Assembly: GCF_001440545.1 (NCBI RefSeq)
Contig: NZ_LKHP01000001.1
Span: forward strand, 272,272 to 336,271
Direction: 5' to 3'
DNA from: Caloramator mitchellensis
Lineage (GTDB): Bacteria > Bacillota > Clostridia > Clostridiales > Caloramatoraceae
Length of the DNA: 64,000 bases
Part shown: positions 26,301 through 35,056 of the stretch, piece after piece
How the letters are laid out: each line of letters starts with the position of its first letter
How positions within the stretch are numbered: position 1 is the stretch's first letter
Position numbers and translations under genes: made by a program
The notes under the pieces: generated by a model
The model's input: only the letters and a program-made list of their open reading frames with translations
Databases searched by the model: none
What the model was told of the DNA's origin: nothing

Positions 26301-27014
26301 TTATTTTTGGGAACCTTTAAGTTCTTGAATAATTCTAGATGCATCATCTTTAGTCCATTCTTTACTTTCAATTTTTCCAGTTAAATCATGAGTAAGTTTT
26401 TTAAAATCATCTTCAGATAAATTTTTATCTTTAGCAAGCTTTAAGATATAATTTCTTTGATTTGTGGTAGCATATTCAATTTTATCTTCTTTTATTTCAA
26501 CAGTTTCATTTGTCGCAAGTATCTCGTCCATATCCTCTACGTCCTGTGTAAATATTCCTGATGTTCTTGTGGCTGATAAAGTAGCATCTATAAGTGCTCT
26601 TTTTTTAGCCATTTTAAGAATAGTATTGACAATAGTATAAGAATTTTGTCTTGCAAATTTCGTTTCTTTGCTATTACATGAACCAAGTCCTTCAGAGATT
26701 ATTTCTCCAGTTCTTTTACTTCTTAAAGAACATTTGCAAAGATAGTAAAAGAAACCTTCCTTCCAGTTTTCTACTTTTTCAATTATGTCTACATTGATTG
26801 TAAAACCATATAAATTGCATAGTTTTTCCGCACCTGGCTTAAATAGACTGGGTTTTGGGCTACCAGGGATTTTTCCGTAATCTTCGCCTTCCTTCATTTG
26901 ACTCTTAATAAAGTTCTGAATAAGTTTAAATTGTTCGATTTCCTTTTCTATTATTTTTTCAGAAATTACTTCCTTATCATCATATATTACGACTCCTTTG
27001 TTTATATCATTCAT
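26301..27014 (-). CDS. Conserved protein of unknown function, of a type also seen in phages
   Basis: 237-residue soluble protein. It contains a block EGEDYGKIPGSPKP followed by LFKPGAEKLCNLYGF, then RTGEIISEGLGSCNSKE and NTILKMAKKRALIDATLSA, RTSGIFTQDVEDMDE. From memory this arrangement occurs in clostridial and phage proteins often found near recombination or ssDNA-annealing genes, but I cannot name the family with confidence. The C-terminal third (TNQRNYILKLAKDKNL...) looks like a separate small helical domain. There are no other phage genes nearby. GGAGGTG precedes the ATG. Confidence 0.7.
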   Translation of the reverse strand: MNDINKGVVIYDDKEVISEKIIEKEIEQFKLIQNFIKSQMKEGEDYGKIPGSPKPSLFKPGAEKLCNLYGFTINVDIIEKVENWKEGFFYYLCKCSLRSKRTGEIISEGLGSCNSKETKFARQNSYTIVNTILKMAKKRALIDATLSATRTSGIFTQDVEDMDEILATNETVEIKEDKIEYATTNQRNYILKLAKDKNLSEDDFKKLTHDLTGKIESKEWTKDDASRIIQELKGSQK

Positions 27015-27142
27015 AATAACACCTCCACTTCTTATATATTGTACAAAAACTAATATTTATATGTAAGGTTTAATTTTAATTAGCAAAATTAAAATAGGTG
27101 AATAAAATATATACAAAAGAATAGAGGGGTAAGGTGTGAGAT

Positions 27143-27304
27143 ATGCTAATTGATAAGGATGAACTTATAGTATTTCTTTTACAGAATTATTACAAATTAT
27201 ACCTTGAACACGAAAAATTTGGGGATAATGAACTGGAGAAATATTATTTAAAAGGGATGCTTGACATAATTGAAGAAGTCAATAAATTTGGAAGAAACGA
27301 ATAA
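27143..27304 (+). CDS. Small acidic protein of unknown function (53 aa)
   Basis: A short frame, ATG at 27143 to TAA at 27302-27304, with AAGGTGTGAG just upstream. It encodes 53 residues, mostly helical and Tyr/Leu/Glu-rich (QNYYKLYLEHEKFGDNELEK...LDIIEEVNKFGRNE). No family recognised. The ribosome binding site, sensible amino-acid composition and position between a divergent gene and a terminator support its being real. The 28-base palindrome just after it serves both this gene and the opposite tRNA. Confidence 0.6.
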   Translation: MLIDKDELIVFLLQNYYKLYLEHEKFGDNELEKYYLKGMLDIIEEVNKFGRNE

Positions 27305-27308
27305 AAAA

Positions 27309-27336
27309 AGAGACATAAGAAGCTTCTTATGTCTCT
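27309..27336. terminator. Perfect 28-base palindrome, terminator for tRNA-Leu and the small ORF
   Basis: AGAGACATAAGAAG/CTTCTTATGTCTCT is self-complementary. On the minus strand a run of T follows (AAAAAAA on the plus strand), giving a clear terminator for tRNA-Leu(CAA). Confidence 0.85.
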
Positions 27337-27337
27337 A

Positions 27338-27425
27338 TGGTGCCGAAGGCGGGGGTCGAACCCGCACGGGTTATTAGCCCACCGGATTTTGAGTCCGGCG
27401 CGTCTGCCAATTCCACCACTTCGGC
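27338..27425 (-). tRNA. tRNA-Leu (anticodon CAA)
   Basis: 88-base type II tRNA on the minus strand with acceptor stem GCCGAAG/CTTCGGC. The anticodon stem-loop CCGGA-CTCAAAA-TCCGG gives anticodon CAA (codon TTG). It has a long variable arm, T-arm GCGGGTTCGACCCCCGC, discriminator A and encoded CCA. Confidence 0.95.
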
Positions 27426-27437
27426 AAGGACAATAAT

Positions 27438-27466
27438 ATATTAACATGGTAATTATTATTTGTCAA
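27438..27466 (-). promoter_or_regulatory. tRNA-Leu(CAA) promoter
   Basis: Minus-strand TTGACA (27461-27466), 17-base spacer, TAATAT (27438-27443). The -35 box lies in the last codons of the adjacent small membrane protein gene. Confidence 0.75.
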
Positions 27467-27788
27467 TATTATTTTTCTTATCTTTTATTCTATTTGGCTT
27501 TGGCTTTGGCCTCCCGATTATTTTTTTATTTTTGTTTGTCTTTTCAATATTCAAAAAATCAACAAAAGCAAGGGTTGTTAATGAGACTAATAACATCTGA
27601 GTATATTGAACAACAGGCGCCTTATATAGATTACCCAAAAATGGAGGCAAAATTAATAATACAATTAATAAAATAATTAAATGGCTTTTTTTAATGTTCG
27701 TTTTTAAAAGAAATGGACGTAAATAATTAAAAATAATTACTGACACAATCACAATCGCAGTTATAATGCCTAACTGATACCAAAACAA
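27456..27788 (-). CDS. Small membrane protein of unknown function
   Basis: 110-residue protein with three predicted transmembrane segments (about 5-22, 36-54 and 62-80) and a Lys/Asn-rich cytoplasmic tail containing GRPKPKPNR. No family recognised. It begins with TTG at 27788 after GAGAGGGGG. It runs toward tRNA-Leu, and its 3' end overlaps that tRNA's promoter; the two may be partly co-transcribed. Confidence 0.65.
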   Translation of the reverse strand: MFWYQLGIITAIVIVSVIIFNYLRPFLLKTNIKKSHLIILLIVLLILPPFLGNLYKAPVVQYTQMLLVSLTTLAFVDFLNIEKTNKNKKIIGRPKPKPNRIKDKKNNIDK

Positions 27789-27880
27789 TTCAATTCCCCC
27801 TCTCTTTTATTAAGTTATATTATATCAAAAAAACATATCTTTTCAAATATTACAATTCTGTTTTAATTGTCTTGCTCTTG

Positions 27881-27889
27881 TGCTACAAT
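27881..27889 (+). promoter_or_regulatory. Possible extended -10 promoter for aroC
   Basis: TGCTACAAT is a TGn-extended -10-like box about 60 bases before aroC. The -35 region is weak. Confidence 0.35.
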
Positions 27890-27949
27890 ATTCTTTAGTA
27901 GGAAATATTATAAAAATATTAGCAAAATATGTCGAATTGGAGTGAGAAT

Positions 27950-29143
27950 ATGCTAAGATTTTTAGATGCTGGTGAATCGCATGGAAAGATGCTGGTTGCA
28001 ATCCTTGAAGGATTTCCGTCTAATGTTCCAATAGATATTGAGAATATTAACAAACAATTGCAGAGACGACAAATTGGTTTTGGAAGAGGAACAAGGATGA
28101 AAATAGAATCTGATAGGATAGAAATAATTTCAGGTGTCAGAGGCGGTAAAACAACAGGTGCTCCAATTTGTATTTCAATAAAAAATAAAGACTATGAAAA
28201 TTGGGCAGAAGTAATGGATTTTCAAAAGGAGTATAACGAAAAAATCACAATACCAAGGCCTGGTCATGCAGATTTGAATGGATTTCTAAAGTATAATCTT
28301 GACGATATCAGAAATGTAATAGAAAGGGCAAGTGCAAGAGAGACAGCAATAAGAGTTGCAATTGGTGCAATTTGTATGGAACTTTTAAAATTTTTTGACG
28401 TCAAATTTATTAGCAGGGTAGTTATGATTGGAAACATTGAAGATTTTTCATATATTGACAGTTACAATGAAGATTTGATTAATAAAATAGAATCATCTCC
28501 TATAAGATGTTTACATAAAGATATAGAGAAGAAAATGATAAAAGAAATTCAAATTGCAAAAGAAATTGGAGAAACAATAGGTGGAGCTATTGAAGTTATT
28601 GCCTTTGGTGTTCCTGTAGGTCTTGGAAGTTATTCGTTTTACGATAGAAGAATGGATTATTTAATTTCCGGAGCTATGATGTCAATTCAGGGAGTAAAGG
28701 CTGTTGAAATTGGAAATGGGATTAAATCATCTAAATTATATGGTAGTGAGTTTAACGATAAAATTATTTTTGAAGATGGAAGGTTTAGCAGAAAAACTAA
28801 TAATTTAGGTGGAATAGAAGGCGGAATTACAAATGGAATGCCGATAAAAGTTAGACTTTTTATGAAGCCAATTCCAACTACAAGAAGAGAGTTTGAAACT
28901 TTTGATGTCCATGGAAATGTAGTTAAAAGCAGATATGAACGTTCAGATGTTTGTGCAGTTCCTGCTTTAGCCGTAATTGCAGAAAATGTATTGGCTTATG
29001 AAGTTGCAAAAGAAATGATAAATAAATTTGCAGGTGACAGTTTAGAAGATTTATTGATTTCATTTGAACATTACATTAATAGGGTTAATAGGGGAGAAGA
29101 TTATGGAAGAGACAATTTTAGTCCAGCAATGCAAGGACAATGA
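27950..29143 (+). CDS. aroC: Chorismate synthase
   Basis: Converts 5-enolpyruvylshikimate-3-phosphate to chorismate using reduced FMN, the last common step of aromatic biosynthesis. Signatures: LDAGESHGK at the N terminus, RRQIGFGRGTRM, RPGHADLNGFLKY, RASARETA, and a late RSDVCAVPA. The start at 27950 follows TTGGAGTGAG, giving 397 residues. The conserved fold ends near HYINRVNR. The last 16 or so residues run 41 bases into the following sigma factor gene, as if the original stop was lost. No other shikimate genes are nearby. Confidence 0.94.
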   Translation: MLRFLDAGESHGKMLVAILEGFPSNVPIDIENINKQLQRRQIGFGRGTRMKIESDRIEIISGVRGGKTTGAPICISIKNKDYENWAEVMDFQKEYNEKITIPRPGHADLNGFLKYNLDDIRNVIERASARETAIRVAIGAICMELLKFFDVKFISRVVMIGNIEDFSYIDSYNEDLINKIESSPIRCLHKDIEKKMIKEIQIAKEIGETIGGAIEVIAFGVPVGLGSYSFYDRRMDYLISGAMMSIQGVKAVEIGNGIKSSKLYGSEFNDKIIFEDGRFSRKTNNLGGIEGGITNGMPIKVRLFMKPIPTTRREFETFDVHGNVVKSRYERSDVCAVPALAVIAENVLAYEVAKEMINKFAGDSLEDLLISFEHYINRVNRGEDYGRDNFSPAMQGQ

Positions 29144-29651
29144 TATAGATGCCTTCGAATCTCTTATAAAAAAATTCGAAGGTAAGATTTATAATATTGC
29201 CTATTATATGCTAAAAAATGAACACGATGCATTTGATGTTACCCAAGAGGTGGCGATTAAGATTTATAAATCTATTTCTGCATTTAAAGGAGATAGTAAG
29301 TTATCTACTTGGATATATAGAATCACTTATAATGCATGTCTTGATTATATTAAAAAGAGAAAGGACGATTTGTCGCTAGATGAATATATTGCTGCAGGGG
29401 ATGAGAAATTTGAAAAAGCCGAAAATGTTATTGAAAATAAGGAATTAAAAGAAATCATAAAAAAATGCATATTAAAATTAAGCGAAGACTTTAGAACGAT
29501 AATAGTATTAAGAGATATTCATGGATTTTCTTATCAAGAAATTTCAGATATATTAGGCATCGAAGTAGGTACTGTTAAGTCTAGACTTAACAGAGCTAGA
29601 GAAGCATTAAAAAGGGAATTAATCAAAAATGGAATTCGAAGGGGGAATTAA
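29103..29651 (+). CDS. ECF-type RNA polymerase sigma factor
   Basis: 182-residue group 4 sigma factor. Region 2 is seen in FESLIKKFEGKIYNIAYYML...DVTQEVAIKIYKSI and STWIYRITYNACLDYIKK. Region 4 is seen in RTIIVLRDIHGFSYQEISDILGIEVGTVKSRLNRAREAL. The start at 29103 follows GGGGAG and overlaps the end of aroC by 41 bases. The next gene, a single-pass membrane protein one base downstream, is its probable anti-sigma factor. The regulated genes cannot be read from this window; cell-envelope stress is a typical role. Confidence 0.93.
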   Translation: MEETILVQQCKDNDIDAFESLIKKFEGKIYNIAYYMLKNEHDAFDVTQEVAIKIYKSISAFKGDSKLSTWIYRITYNACLDYIKKRKDDLSLDEYIAAGDEKFEKAENVIENKELKEIIKKCILKLSEDFRTIIVLRDIHGFSYQEISDILGIEVGTVKSRLNRAREALKRELIKNGIRRGN

Positions 29652-29652
29652 T

Positions 29653-30444
29653 GTGAAGGAGTCTAAATATATTAACACCTTATTTTCTGAACAGGAAGAA
29701 ATTGAAGCAGGATTATTGAAAGATCTGACTTTGGAACCGCCTTACAATTTGCATGAAGCAGTTATGAGAAATATTAAAACTAAAGAAAATAAACTTATAA
29801 GAAGATTTAACTTTAAGAAATATTTATCCGTTGCAGCTGCGATAGTTATCTTTGTAGCTGGAGCTGGTAGAATGGTTTATGTGGGACTTGAAAAAGAAAA
29901 AGAAGTTAACATAGTTGCTCAGCAAGAAGTTAATAAGGAAATAAATACAGCTAAGGACAACAATGATTTAGCTGTAGCGCTTGATAATTCTAATACAAAA
30001 ATACAAAACAATACTAATAATACGACTCAGACTAAAAAAGAAACAACAAAAGCTACAAAAAATACTGTAAAGCAAAATACAGAAAAGCCTAAGAAGTCAA
30101 TAGAAAAAAGCGATGTTGATAGCAATACCACAAAAGTTGCTGTAGCTCAAAACAATAATATAAGTTCTACAGCTGAGCATAATAATAATGTTTTAAACAC
30201 CTTGAGTCAGGGAAATATCACTTATAGCTATGAACTTTATTATTCTGAGAGAGATATTAATTTACTTGATTATTTAAAAAGTAACAGTCAGGTAATTTCA
30301 AGTGAATTGTATTCATTTACTCCAGAAAAATTTGAGGAATTTAAACAATACGTTGATAATAATAAACTTGAGTTAAAATCATTACAAATATCACAACAGG
30401 ATAGTCAGCAAAATGAAATTGTTATTAGATTAATCAAGAAGTAG
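29653..30444 (+). CDS. Probable membrane anti-sigma factor
   Basis: 263 residues from a GTG start at 29653, which has GAAGGGGG upstream and lies two bases after the sigma gene stop. A cytoplasmic N terminus of about 50 residues is followed by one transmembrane helix (SVAAAIVIFVAGAGRMVYV), an Asn/Thr/Lys-rich low-complexity linker of about 100 residues and an extracytoplasmic C-terminal domain. This is the topology of ECF anti-sigma factors such as RsgI/RsiV types. The zinc HxxxCxxC motif is absent. Assignment rests on topology and gene order. Confidence 0.75.
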   Translation: MKESKYINTLFSEQEEIEAGLLKDLTLEPPYNLHEAVMRNIKTKENKLIRRFNFKKYLSVAAAIVIFVAGAGRMVYVGLEKEKEVNIVAQQEVNKEINTAKDNNDLAVALDNSNTKIQNNTNNTTQTKKETTKATKNTVKQNTEKPKKSIEKSDVDSNTTKVAVAQNNNISSTAEHNNNVLNTLSQGNITYSYELYYSERDINLLDYLKSNSQVISSELYSFTPEKFEEFKQYVDNNKLELKSLQISQQDSQQNEIVIRLIKK

Positions 30445-30465
30445 CTAATGCTACTTCTTTTTATT
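30439..30465 (+). terminator. Intrinsic terminator overlapping the anti-sigma stop codon
   Basis: AAGTAGC-TAAT-GCTACTT followed by CTTTTTATTT. The stop TAG (30442-30444) is in the left arm. Confidence 0.85.
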
Positions 30466-30549
30466 TGTATATGCATCTTTTTTAATTTTGTATTTAGTGT
30501 TATATTATTGATTAGTAATAATATTTTTGCATTATGAGGAGTGATACAG

Positions 30550-33111
30550 ATGACAAAAAAGCTAATTATAATAGATTCTAATAGTTTATTAAACAGAGCA
30601 TTTTATGCTTTACCTCCAATGAATACTTCATATGGGCTTCCAACCAATGCGGTCTATGGATTCACTGTAATGCTTTTAAAAATATTTGAAGAAACAAAGC
30701 CCGACTATATTATAGCAGCATTTGACAAAAGCAAACTGAATTTTAGACATGAAAAATATTCAGAATATAAGGCTGGGCGCCAAAAAATGCCTGACGAATT
30801 GTATTCTCAACTTGAACCTGTTAAGGAGATTTTAAGAGCATTTAATATAGGCATTATTGAGTTGGACGGATATGAAGCCGATGATATTATTGGCACAGTA
30901 GCAAAAAATTATTCAAGTAAGGAACTTGAAATAATTATTTTTACTGGAGATAAAGACAGTCTTCAACTTGTGGGAGAAAATATAGATGTGTATATTACTA
31001 AAAAAGGCATAAGTGAAATTGAGAAATTCGACATCTCATATTTTAGAGAAAAGTATCCCTTTGAACCTGAAGGAATAATTGAAATGAAAGCTTTAATGGG
31101 TGATGCTTCTGATAATATACCTGGTGTTCCAGGAATCGGAGAGAAAACTGCTTTAAAATTGCTTGGGGAATTTAAAAACGTGGACAATATTTATAGCAAT
31201 ATTGATAAGATAAGTTCAAAGAAAGTAAAAGAAACACTAATTAGCAATAGAGAACTTGCATACTTGAGCAAGGAACTGGCTACAATTAATGTAAACGCCC
31301 CTATAGAAATTGATTTTGAAAAAATTAAGCTTATGGAATACGATTCCGATAAAGTTAGGGAATTGTTGGTAAAATATGAATGTTATAGTTTGATAGATAA
31401 ATTAACTAAAATTAAAATAGATAAAAAGCAAGAAAAGTATATTAGTATAGAAATATTTGAAGAATACAATATAGATTACATAAAGCAAGAAATCAAAACA
31501 AATAATAAGTTTGCCTTTTTTGTTATTGAAGAAAACAATATTTTTAAAGGCTTATTAATAAACGGTAATATACTGCTAAAAAAAGAAGATGTATACAAAT
31601 TTAAGGATATATTTGAGGATGAAAAAATAGAAAAAAATACTTATAGTTCAAAGGCTTTGTTTAACTTTTTAAAACAAAATGGATTAGAGCTGAAGGGTTT
31701 GAATTTTGATGCAGAAGTTGCAGCCTATATTTTAAATCCATCGGAGAGCAAATATGAAGTAAAGAATCTACTTAGCAAGTATGTTTCTTTAAACGTAGCT
31801 GACAATGATAAAATATCCATAGCAGCTTTATTTTTGCAAAATATAGATAAAATTAAAAATCAAATGATTGATGAAATTGAAAAATTAAATATGAAGGACT
31901 TGTATTATAACGTAGAACTTAAATTGATAGAAGTTCTTTCTGAAATGGAAACAAATGGATTTAAAATTCAATATGCTACATTACAAGAATTAGGTCAGGA
32001 ATTAAATATTGAAATTGAAAGATTGACAAATGAAATATATGAGCTAGCAGGTGAAGAATTTAACATAAATTCTCCAAAACAGCTTGGGGTCATTTTGTTT
32101 GAAAAATTAAATCTACCAGTTGTTAAAAAAACAAAAACAGGTTACTCAACTGATGCTGAAGTTCTTGAAGAATTGAGTTCGAGACATGAAATAGTAGAAA
32201 AAATATTACATTATAGGCAGCTTATTAAACTAAAGACCACATATATTGAAGGATTAATAACAGCTATTTGTGAGGATGGGAAAATACATACTCGATTTAA
32301 CCAAACTGTTACTGCAACCGGAAGAATCTCAAGCACTGAGCCTAATCTGCAAAACATACCTATAAAATTAGATATGGGAAGAAGAATAAGGAAAGCATTT
32401 GTCCCTTCGTCCGGGGATAATTTGATTTTATCTGCTGATTATTCACAAATAGAGTTAAGGGTATTAGCACACCTTTCAAAGGATGAAAATTTTATAGATG
32501 CCTTTATTAAAGGACAAGATGTCCACACAAGAACTGCCTCAGAAGTGTTTGGCGTATCAATCGAAAAAGTAACACCACTTTTAAGAAGTAGAGCAAAGGC
32601 AGTTAATTTTGGTATAGTTTATGGACTTAGCGACTATGGACTATCTAAAGATTTAAAAATATCAAGGAAAGAAGCGAAAACTTATATTGAAAATTATTTC
32701 GCAAGATACAGTGGAGTGAAAAAGTATCTCGATGATACTATAAAAAATGCAGCTAAAAATGGATATGTTACTACTATTTTAAATAGGATTAGATATATTC
32801 CAGAGATAAAATCGACAAACAAAACTTTAAGGGCTTTAGGGGAAAGGCTTGCAATGAATTCTCCTGTTCAGGGTTCTGCAGCTGATATAATTAAAATTGC
32901 TATGATTGAAGTATATAAAAATTTAAAGCTAAATGATTTAAAATCAAAATTAATTTTACAAGTTCATGATGAATTGATTTTAGAGGTTCCGAAAAATGAG
33001 ATAGATTTAGTAGCAAATATTGTTAAAGAATCAATGGAGAATGCAGTTAAATTAATCGTTCCTTTAGCTGTTGATGTGCACATTGGTAAGACTTGGTATG
33101 ATGCGAAGTAG
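30550..33111 (+). CDS. polA: DNA polymerase I
   Basis: 853 residues from ATG 30550 (GAGGAG upstream). The N-terminal 5'-3' exonuclease (about 1-290) has IIDSNSLLNRAFYA, DGYEADDIIG and GVPGIGEKTA. A middle 3'-5' exonuclease-like domain (about 300-465) lacks the acidic motifs: the ExoI DxE position reads FFVIEEN. Proofreading is therefore probably absent, as in Bacillus Pol I. The C-terminal polymerase domain has TGRISSTEPNLQNIP, SADYSQIELRVLAHLS, RSRAKAVNFGIVYG and QVHDEL. It acts in Okazaki fragment processing and repair. coaE follows 8 bases later. Confidence 0.96.
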   Translation: MTKKLIIIDSNSLLNRAFYALPPMNTSYGLPTNAVYGFTVMLLKIFEETKPDYIIAAFDKSKLNFRHEKYSEYKAGRQKMPDELYSQLEPVKEILRAFNIGIIELDGYEADDIIGTVAKNYSSKELEIIIFTGDKDSLQLVGENIDVYITKKGISEIEKFDISYFREKYPFEPEGIIEMKALMGDASDNIPGVPGIGEKTALKLLGEFKNVDNIYSNIDKISSKKVKETLISNRELAYLSKELATINVNAPIEIDFEKIKLMEYDSDKVRELLVKYECYSLIDKLTKIKIDKKQEKYISIEIFEEYNIDYIKQEIKTNNKFAFFVIEENNIFKGLLINGNILLKKEDVYKFKDIFEDEKIEKNTYSSKALFNFLKQNGLELKGLNFDAEVAAYILNPSESKYEVKNLLSKYVSLNVADNDKISIAALFLQNIDKIKNQMIDEIEKLNMKDLYYNVELKLIEVLSEMETNGFKIQYATLQELGQELNIEIERLTNEIYELAGEEFNINSPKQLGVILFEKLNLPVVKKTKTGYSTDAEVLEELSSRHEIVEKILHYRQLIKLKTTYIEGLITAICEDGKIHTRFNQTVTATGRISSTEPNLQNIPIKLDMGRRIRKAFVPSSGDNLILSADYSQIELRVLAHLSKDENFIDAFIKGQDVHTRTASEVFGVSIEKVTPLLRSRAKAVNFGIVYGLSDYGLSKDLKISRKEAKTYIENYFARYSGVKKYLDDTIKNAAKNGYVTTILNRIRYIPEIKSTNKTLRALGERLAMNSPVQGSAADIIKIAMIEVYKNLKLNDLKSKLILQVHDELILEVPKNEIDLVANIVKESMENAVKLIVPLAVDVHIGKTWYDAK

Positions 33112-33119
33112 GTGATTTA

Positions 33120-33731
33120 ATGAAAATCGTTGGATTAACTGGTGGAATAGCTTCAGGAAAATCAACTGTTTCAGAATTTTTAAAACAAAGAGGATTCCCA
33201 GTATTAGATGCAGATAAAATTGCAAGGGAAATAGTTCAAAGTGGGAGCGATGTTTTAAAAATTCTAGTTAGGGAATTTGGTGATGAAATATTGTTGGAAA
33301 GTGGCGAACTGAATAGAAGCAAGCTAAGGAATATTGTTTTTAATGATAAGAATAAATTAAACAGGCTAAATGAAATTACTCATCCAGAAATAAGGAAGAG
33401 ATTAAATGAACAAATAATAGAATATAAAAAATATGGTTTTAAACTAATTATAGTTGATGCTGCGCTACTTATTGAAGCAAAGTTTTATGAATTGGTTGAT
33501 ATAATTATTTTAGTTTACGTAGATTTAAATACACAAATAGAAAGATTAATTAAAAGAGATAATATATCAAAAGATGATGCGTTTAAAATAATAAATTCCC
33601 AGATGAAGCTTGAAGAAAAAATAAAATATGCAGATTATATAATTGATAATACAAAAGATTTTGAATATACCAAGATGCAGGTAAATAAAATTATTAATAG
33701 CATAAAATCTTCGGAGGAGTGTAATGAATAA
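33120..33731 (+). CDS. coaE: Dephospho-CoA kinase
   Basis: Phosphorylates the ribose 3'-OH of dephospho-CoA in the last step of CoA synthesis. 203 residues with P-loop GLTGGIASGKSTVS, the DADKIARE motif, THPEIRKRL and DAALLIEAKFYELVD, plus a lid with RLIKRDNIS. It is 8 bases after polA and overlaps the following transglycosylase gene by 8 bases, in the common clostridial order polA-coaE-slt. Confidence 0.95.
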   Translation: MKIVGLTGGIASGKSTVSEFLKQRGFPVLDADKIAREIVQSGSDVLKILVREFGDEILLESGELNRSKLRNIVFNDKNKLNRLNEITHPEIRKRLNEQIIEYKKYGFKLIIVDAALLIEAKFYELVDIIILVYVDLNTQIERLIKRDNISKDDAFKIINSQMKLEEKIKYADYIIDNTKDFEYTKMQVNKIINSIKSSEECNE

Positions 33732-34263
33732 AAAAACATTGTTAACTTTCTTTATAAGCATCATAATACTAGTAAATATTAAAACAATCTTTAAATTTTG
33801 TTATCCGATTAAATACGATGTATATGTTATAAAATATGCTTCAAGATATGATATGGACCCCTTGTTGATTTTTTCGATAATAAAAGCTGAAAGCAATTTT
33901 AATCCTAATGCTATTTCAAGCAAAGGAGCAATGGGACTAATGCAGATAACACCACAAACAGGTGAATATATATCATATCTTTTAAAGACTTCAAAATTTT
34001 CTAATGAGGAGCTTTTGAATCCAGAAACTAATATAAAATTTGGAATTTATTATTTAAGCAAACTTAACAAAGACTTTGGTGGGAATCTAGATACGACACT
34101 TGCAGCATATAATGCAGGAGAAGGAAATGTAAGAAAATGGTTAAAAGAAAAGCAATACATTTTAAAGTCTGAAGAACTTCCATTTTTAGAAACAAGAATT
34201 TATATTAGGAAAGTTAAATCATACTATACAAAATATAAGTGGCTTTATGGTCAATCTTACTAA
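33724..34263 (+). CDS. Lytic transglycosylase (SLT domain)
   Basis: 179 residues. An N-terminal signal-anchor helix (about 5-23) is followed by a goose-lysozyme-like SLT domain: the catalytic Glu in IIKAESNFNPNA, then SSKGAMGLMQITPQTG, NIKFGIYYLSKL and LAAYNAGEGNVRKW. It cleaves peptidoglycan with 1,6-anhydro-MurNAc formation and is probably membrane-tethered outside the cell. The start overlaps the coaE 3' end. A tRNA promoter follows directly, with no clear terminator between. Confidence 0.93.
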   Translation: MNKKTLLTFFISIIILVNIKTIFKFCYPIKYDVYVIKYASRYDMDPLLIFSIIKAESNFNPNAISSKGAMGLMQITPQTGEYISYLLKTSKFSNEELLNPETNIKFGIYYLSKLNKDFGGNLDTTLAAYNAGEGNVRKWLKEKQYILKSEELPFLETRIYIRKVKSYYTKYKWLYGQSY

Positions 34264-34269
34264 ATAGTA

Positions 34270-34298
34270 TTGACAGAAAACAAAATTTTTGGTATTAT
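34270..34298 (+). promoter_or_regulatory. tRNA-Leu(GAG) promoter
   Basis: TTGACA (34270-34275), 17-base spacer, TATTAT (34293-34298), 12 bases before the tRNA. Confidence 0.8.
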
Positions 34299-34310
34299 AA
34301 ATTCTGTCAA

Positions 34311-34394
34311 GCGGAGATGGCGGAATCGGCAGACGCGCACGTTTGAGGGGCGTGTGGGTATCCCGTGCGGGTTCAAGTCCCGCTCTCCGCACCA
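34311..34394 (+). tRNA. tRNA-Leu (anticodon GAG)
   Basis: 84-base type II tRNA with acceptor stem GCGGAGA/TCTCCGC. The anticodon stem CACGT/GCGTG has loop TTGAGGG, giving anticodon GAG (codons CTC/CTT). The T-arm is GCGGGTTCAAGTCCCGC, discriminator A, CCA encoded (34392-34394). Its anticodon matches the CTC specifier of the leuS T-box at 62833-62835. Confidence 0.95.
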
Positions 34395-34410
34395 TAGTAA
34401 ATTATAAATT

Positions 34411-34443
34411 AAACTTGAGCATATTCTCAAGTTTAATTTTTTT
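34411..34443 (+). terminator. Intrinsic terminator after tRNA-Leu(GAG)
   Basis: AAACTTGAG (34411-34419) pairs with CTCAAGTTT (34426-34434), followed by AATTTTTTTT. Confidence 0.88.
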
Positions 34444-34528
34444 TATTAAAAAATTCTATGCAACATAAAGGAATTTTATGATTTGCGTAGAATTAATTTA
34501 TATATAGATTAATTTAGTAGGTGATAAT

Positions 34529-35050
34529 TTGCTTCCGATTGAGATATTAATTGAAGATTATAATATCCAGAATTTGAATTCTGATAATTTAAAAGATGTT
34601 TATCAATTAATTGTATCTGATAAAACTAATCTGAATGTAATTGGTCATGAAAACAATTACGATTTTGATTTTGAAAAACTGCATGAAAGGTATGTTGAGA
34701 CTCTAATCAATACATTTGAATATTTTTGTGGCATTTTTTATAGCAAAGAATTAATAGGAATAATTAAAGGCAGATTAGAAAATAAAAACAATCTTGAGAA
34801 TTGGTTTTTAACCTACATATTAAAAGATACATTTAGAAATAAAGGGATTGGTAGCATTTTGCTCAATTCTTTTGAGGAGCATATAAGCATAAATTTTGGG
34901 GTTGAAAGATTTTTTGCTGTTATTTCTTCTGAAAATAAACAAAGCAAAAATTTTTGGATTAAAAATGGTTATAAATTCGAAAGAGAATCATATTATTTAA
35001 AAATAAATAATAAACCGGCTCAGATATATTATAAATATAAAAAGGAGTGA
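34529..35050 (+). CDS. GNAT-family N-acetyltransferase
   Basis: 173 residues from a TTG start preceded by TAGGTGAT. The acetyl-CoA-binding motif A is seen in YILKDTFRNKGIGSILLNSFEEH, and motif B in ENKQSKNFWIKNGYKFERES. The substrate is unknown; the fold also covers protein, antibiotic and amino-acid acetyltransferases. It is separated by only 6 bases from the LUD-domain gene, so the two are probably one unit. Confidence 0.85.
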   Translation: MLPIEILIEDYNIQNLNSDNLKDVYQLIVSDKTNLNVIGHENNYDFDFEKLHERYVETLINTFEYFCGIFYSKELIGIIKGRLENKNNLENWFLTYILKDTFRNKGIGSILLNSFEEHISINFGVERFFAVISSENKQSKNFWIKNGYKFERESYYLKINNKPAQIYYKYKKE

Positions 35051-35056
35051 TTTTTG

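Noticed and set aside
30550..33111. Proofreading domain defect in polA as a novelty
   Set aside because: Loss of the 3'-5' exonuclease motifs is common among Firmicute DNA polymerase I proteins.
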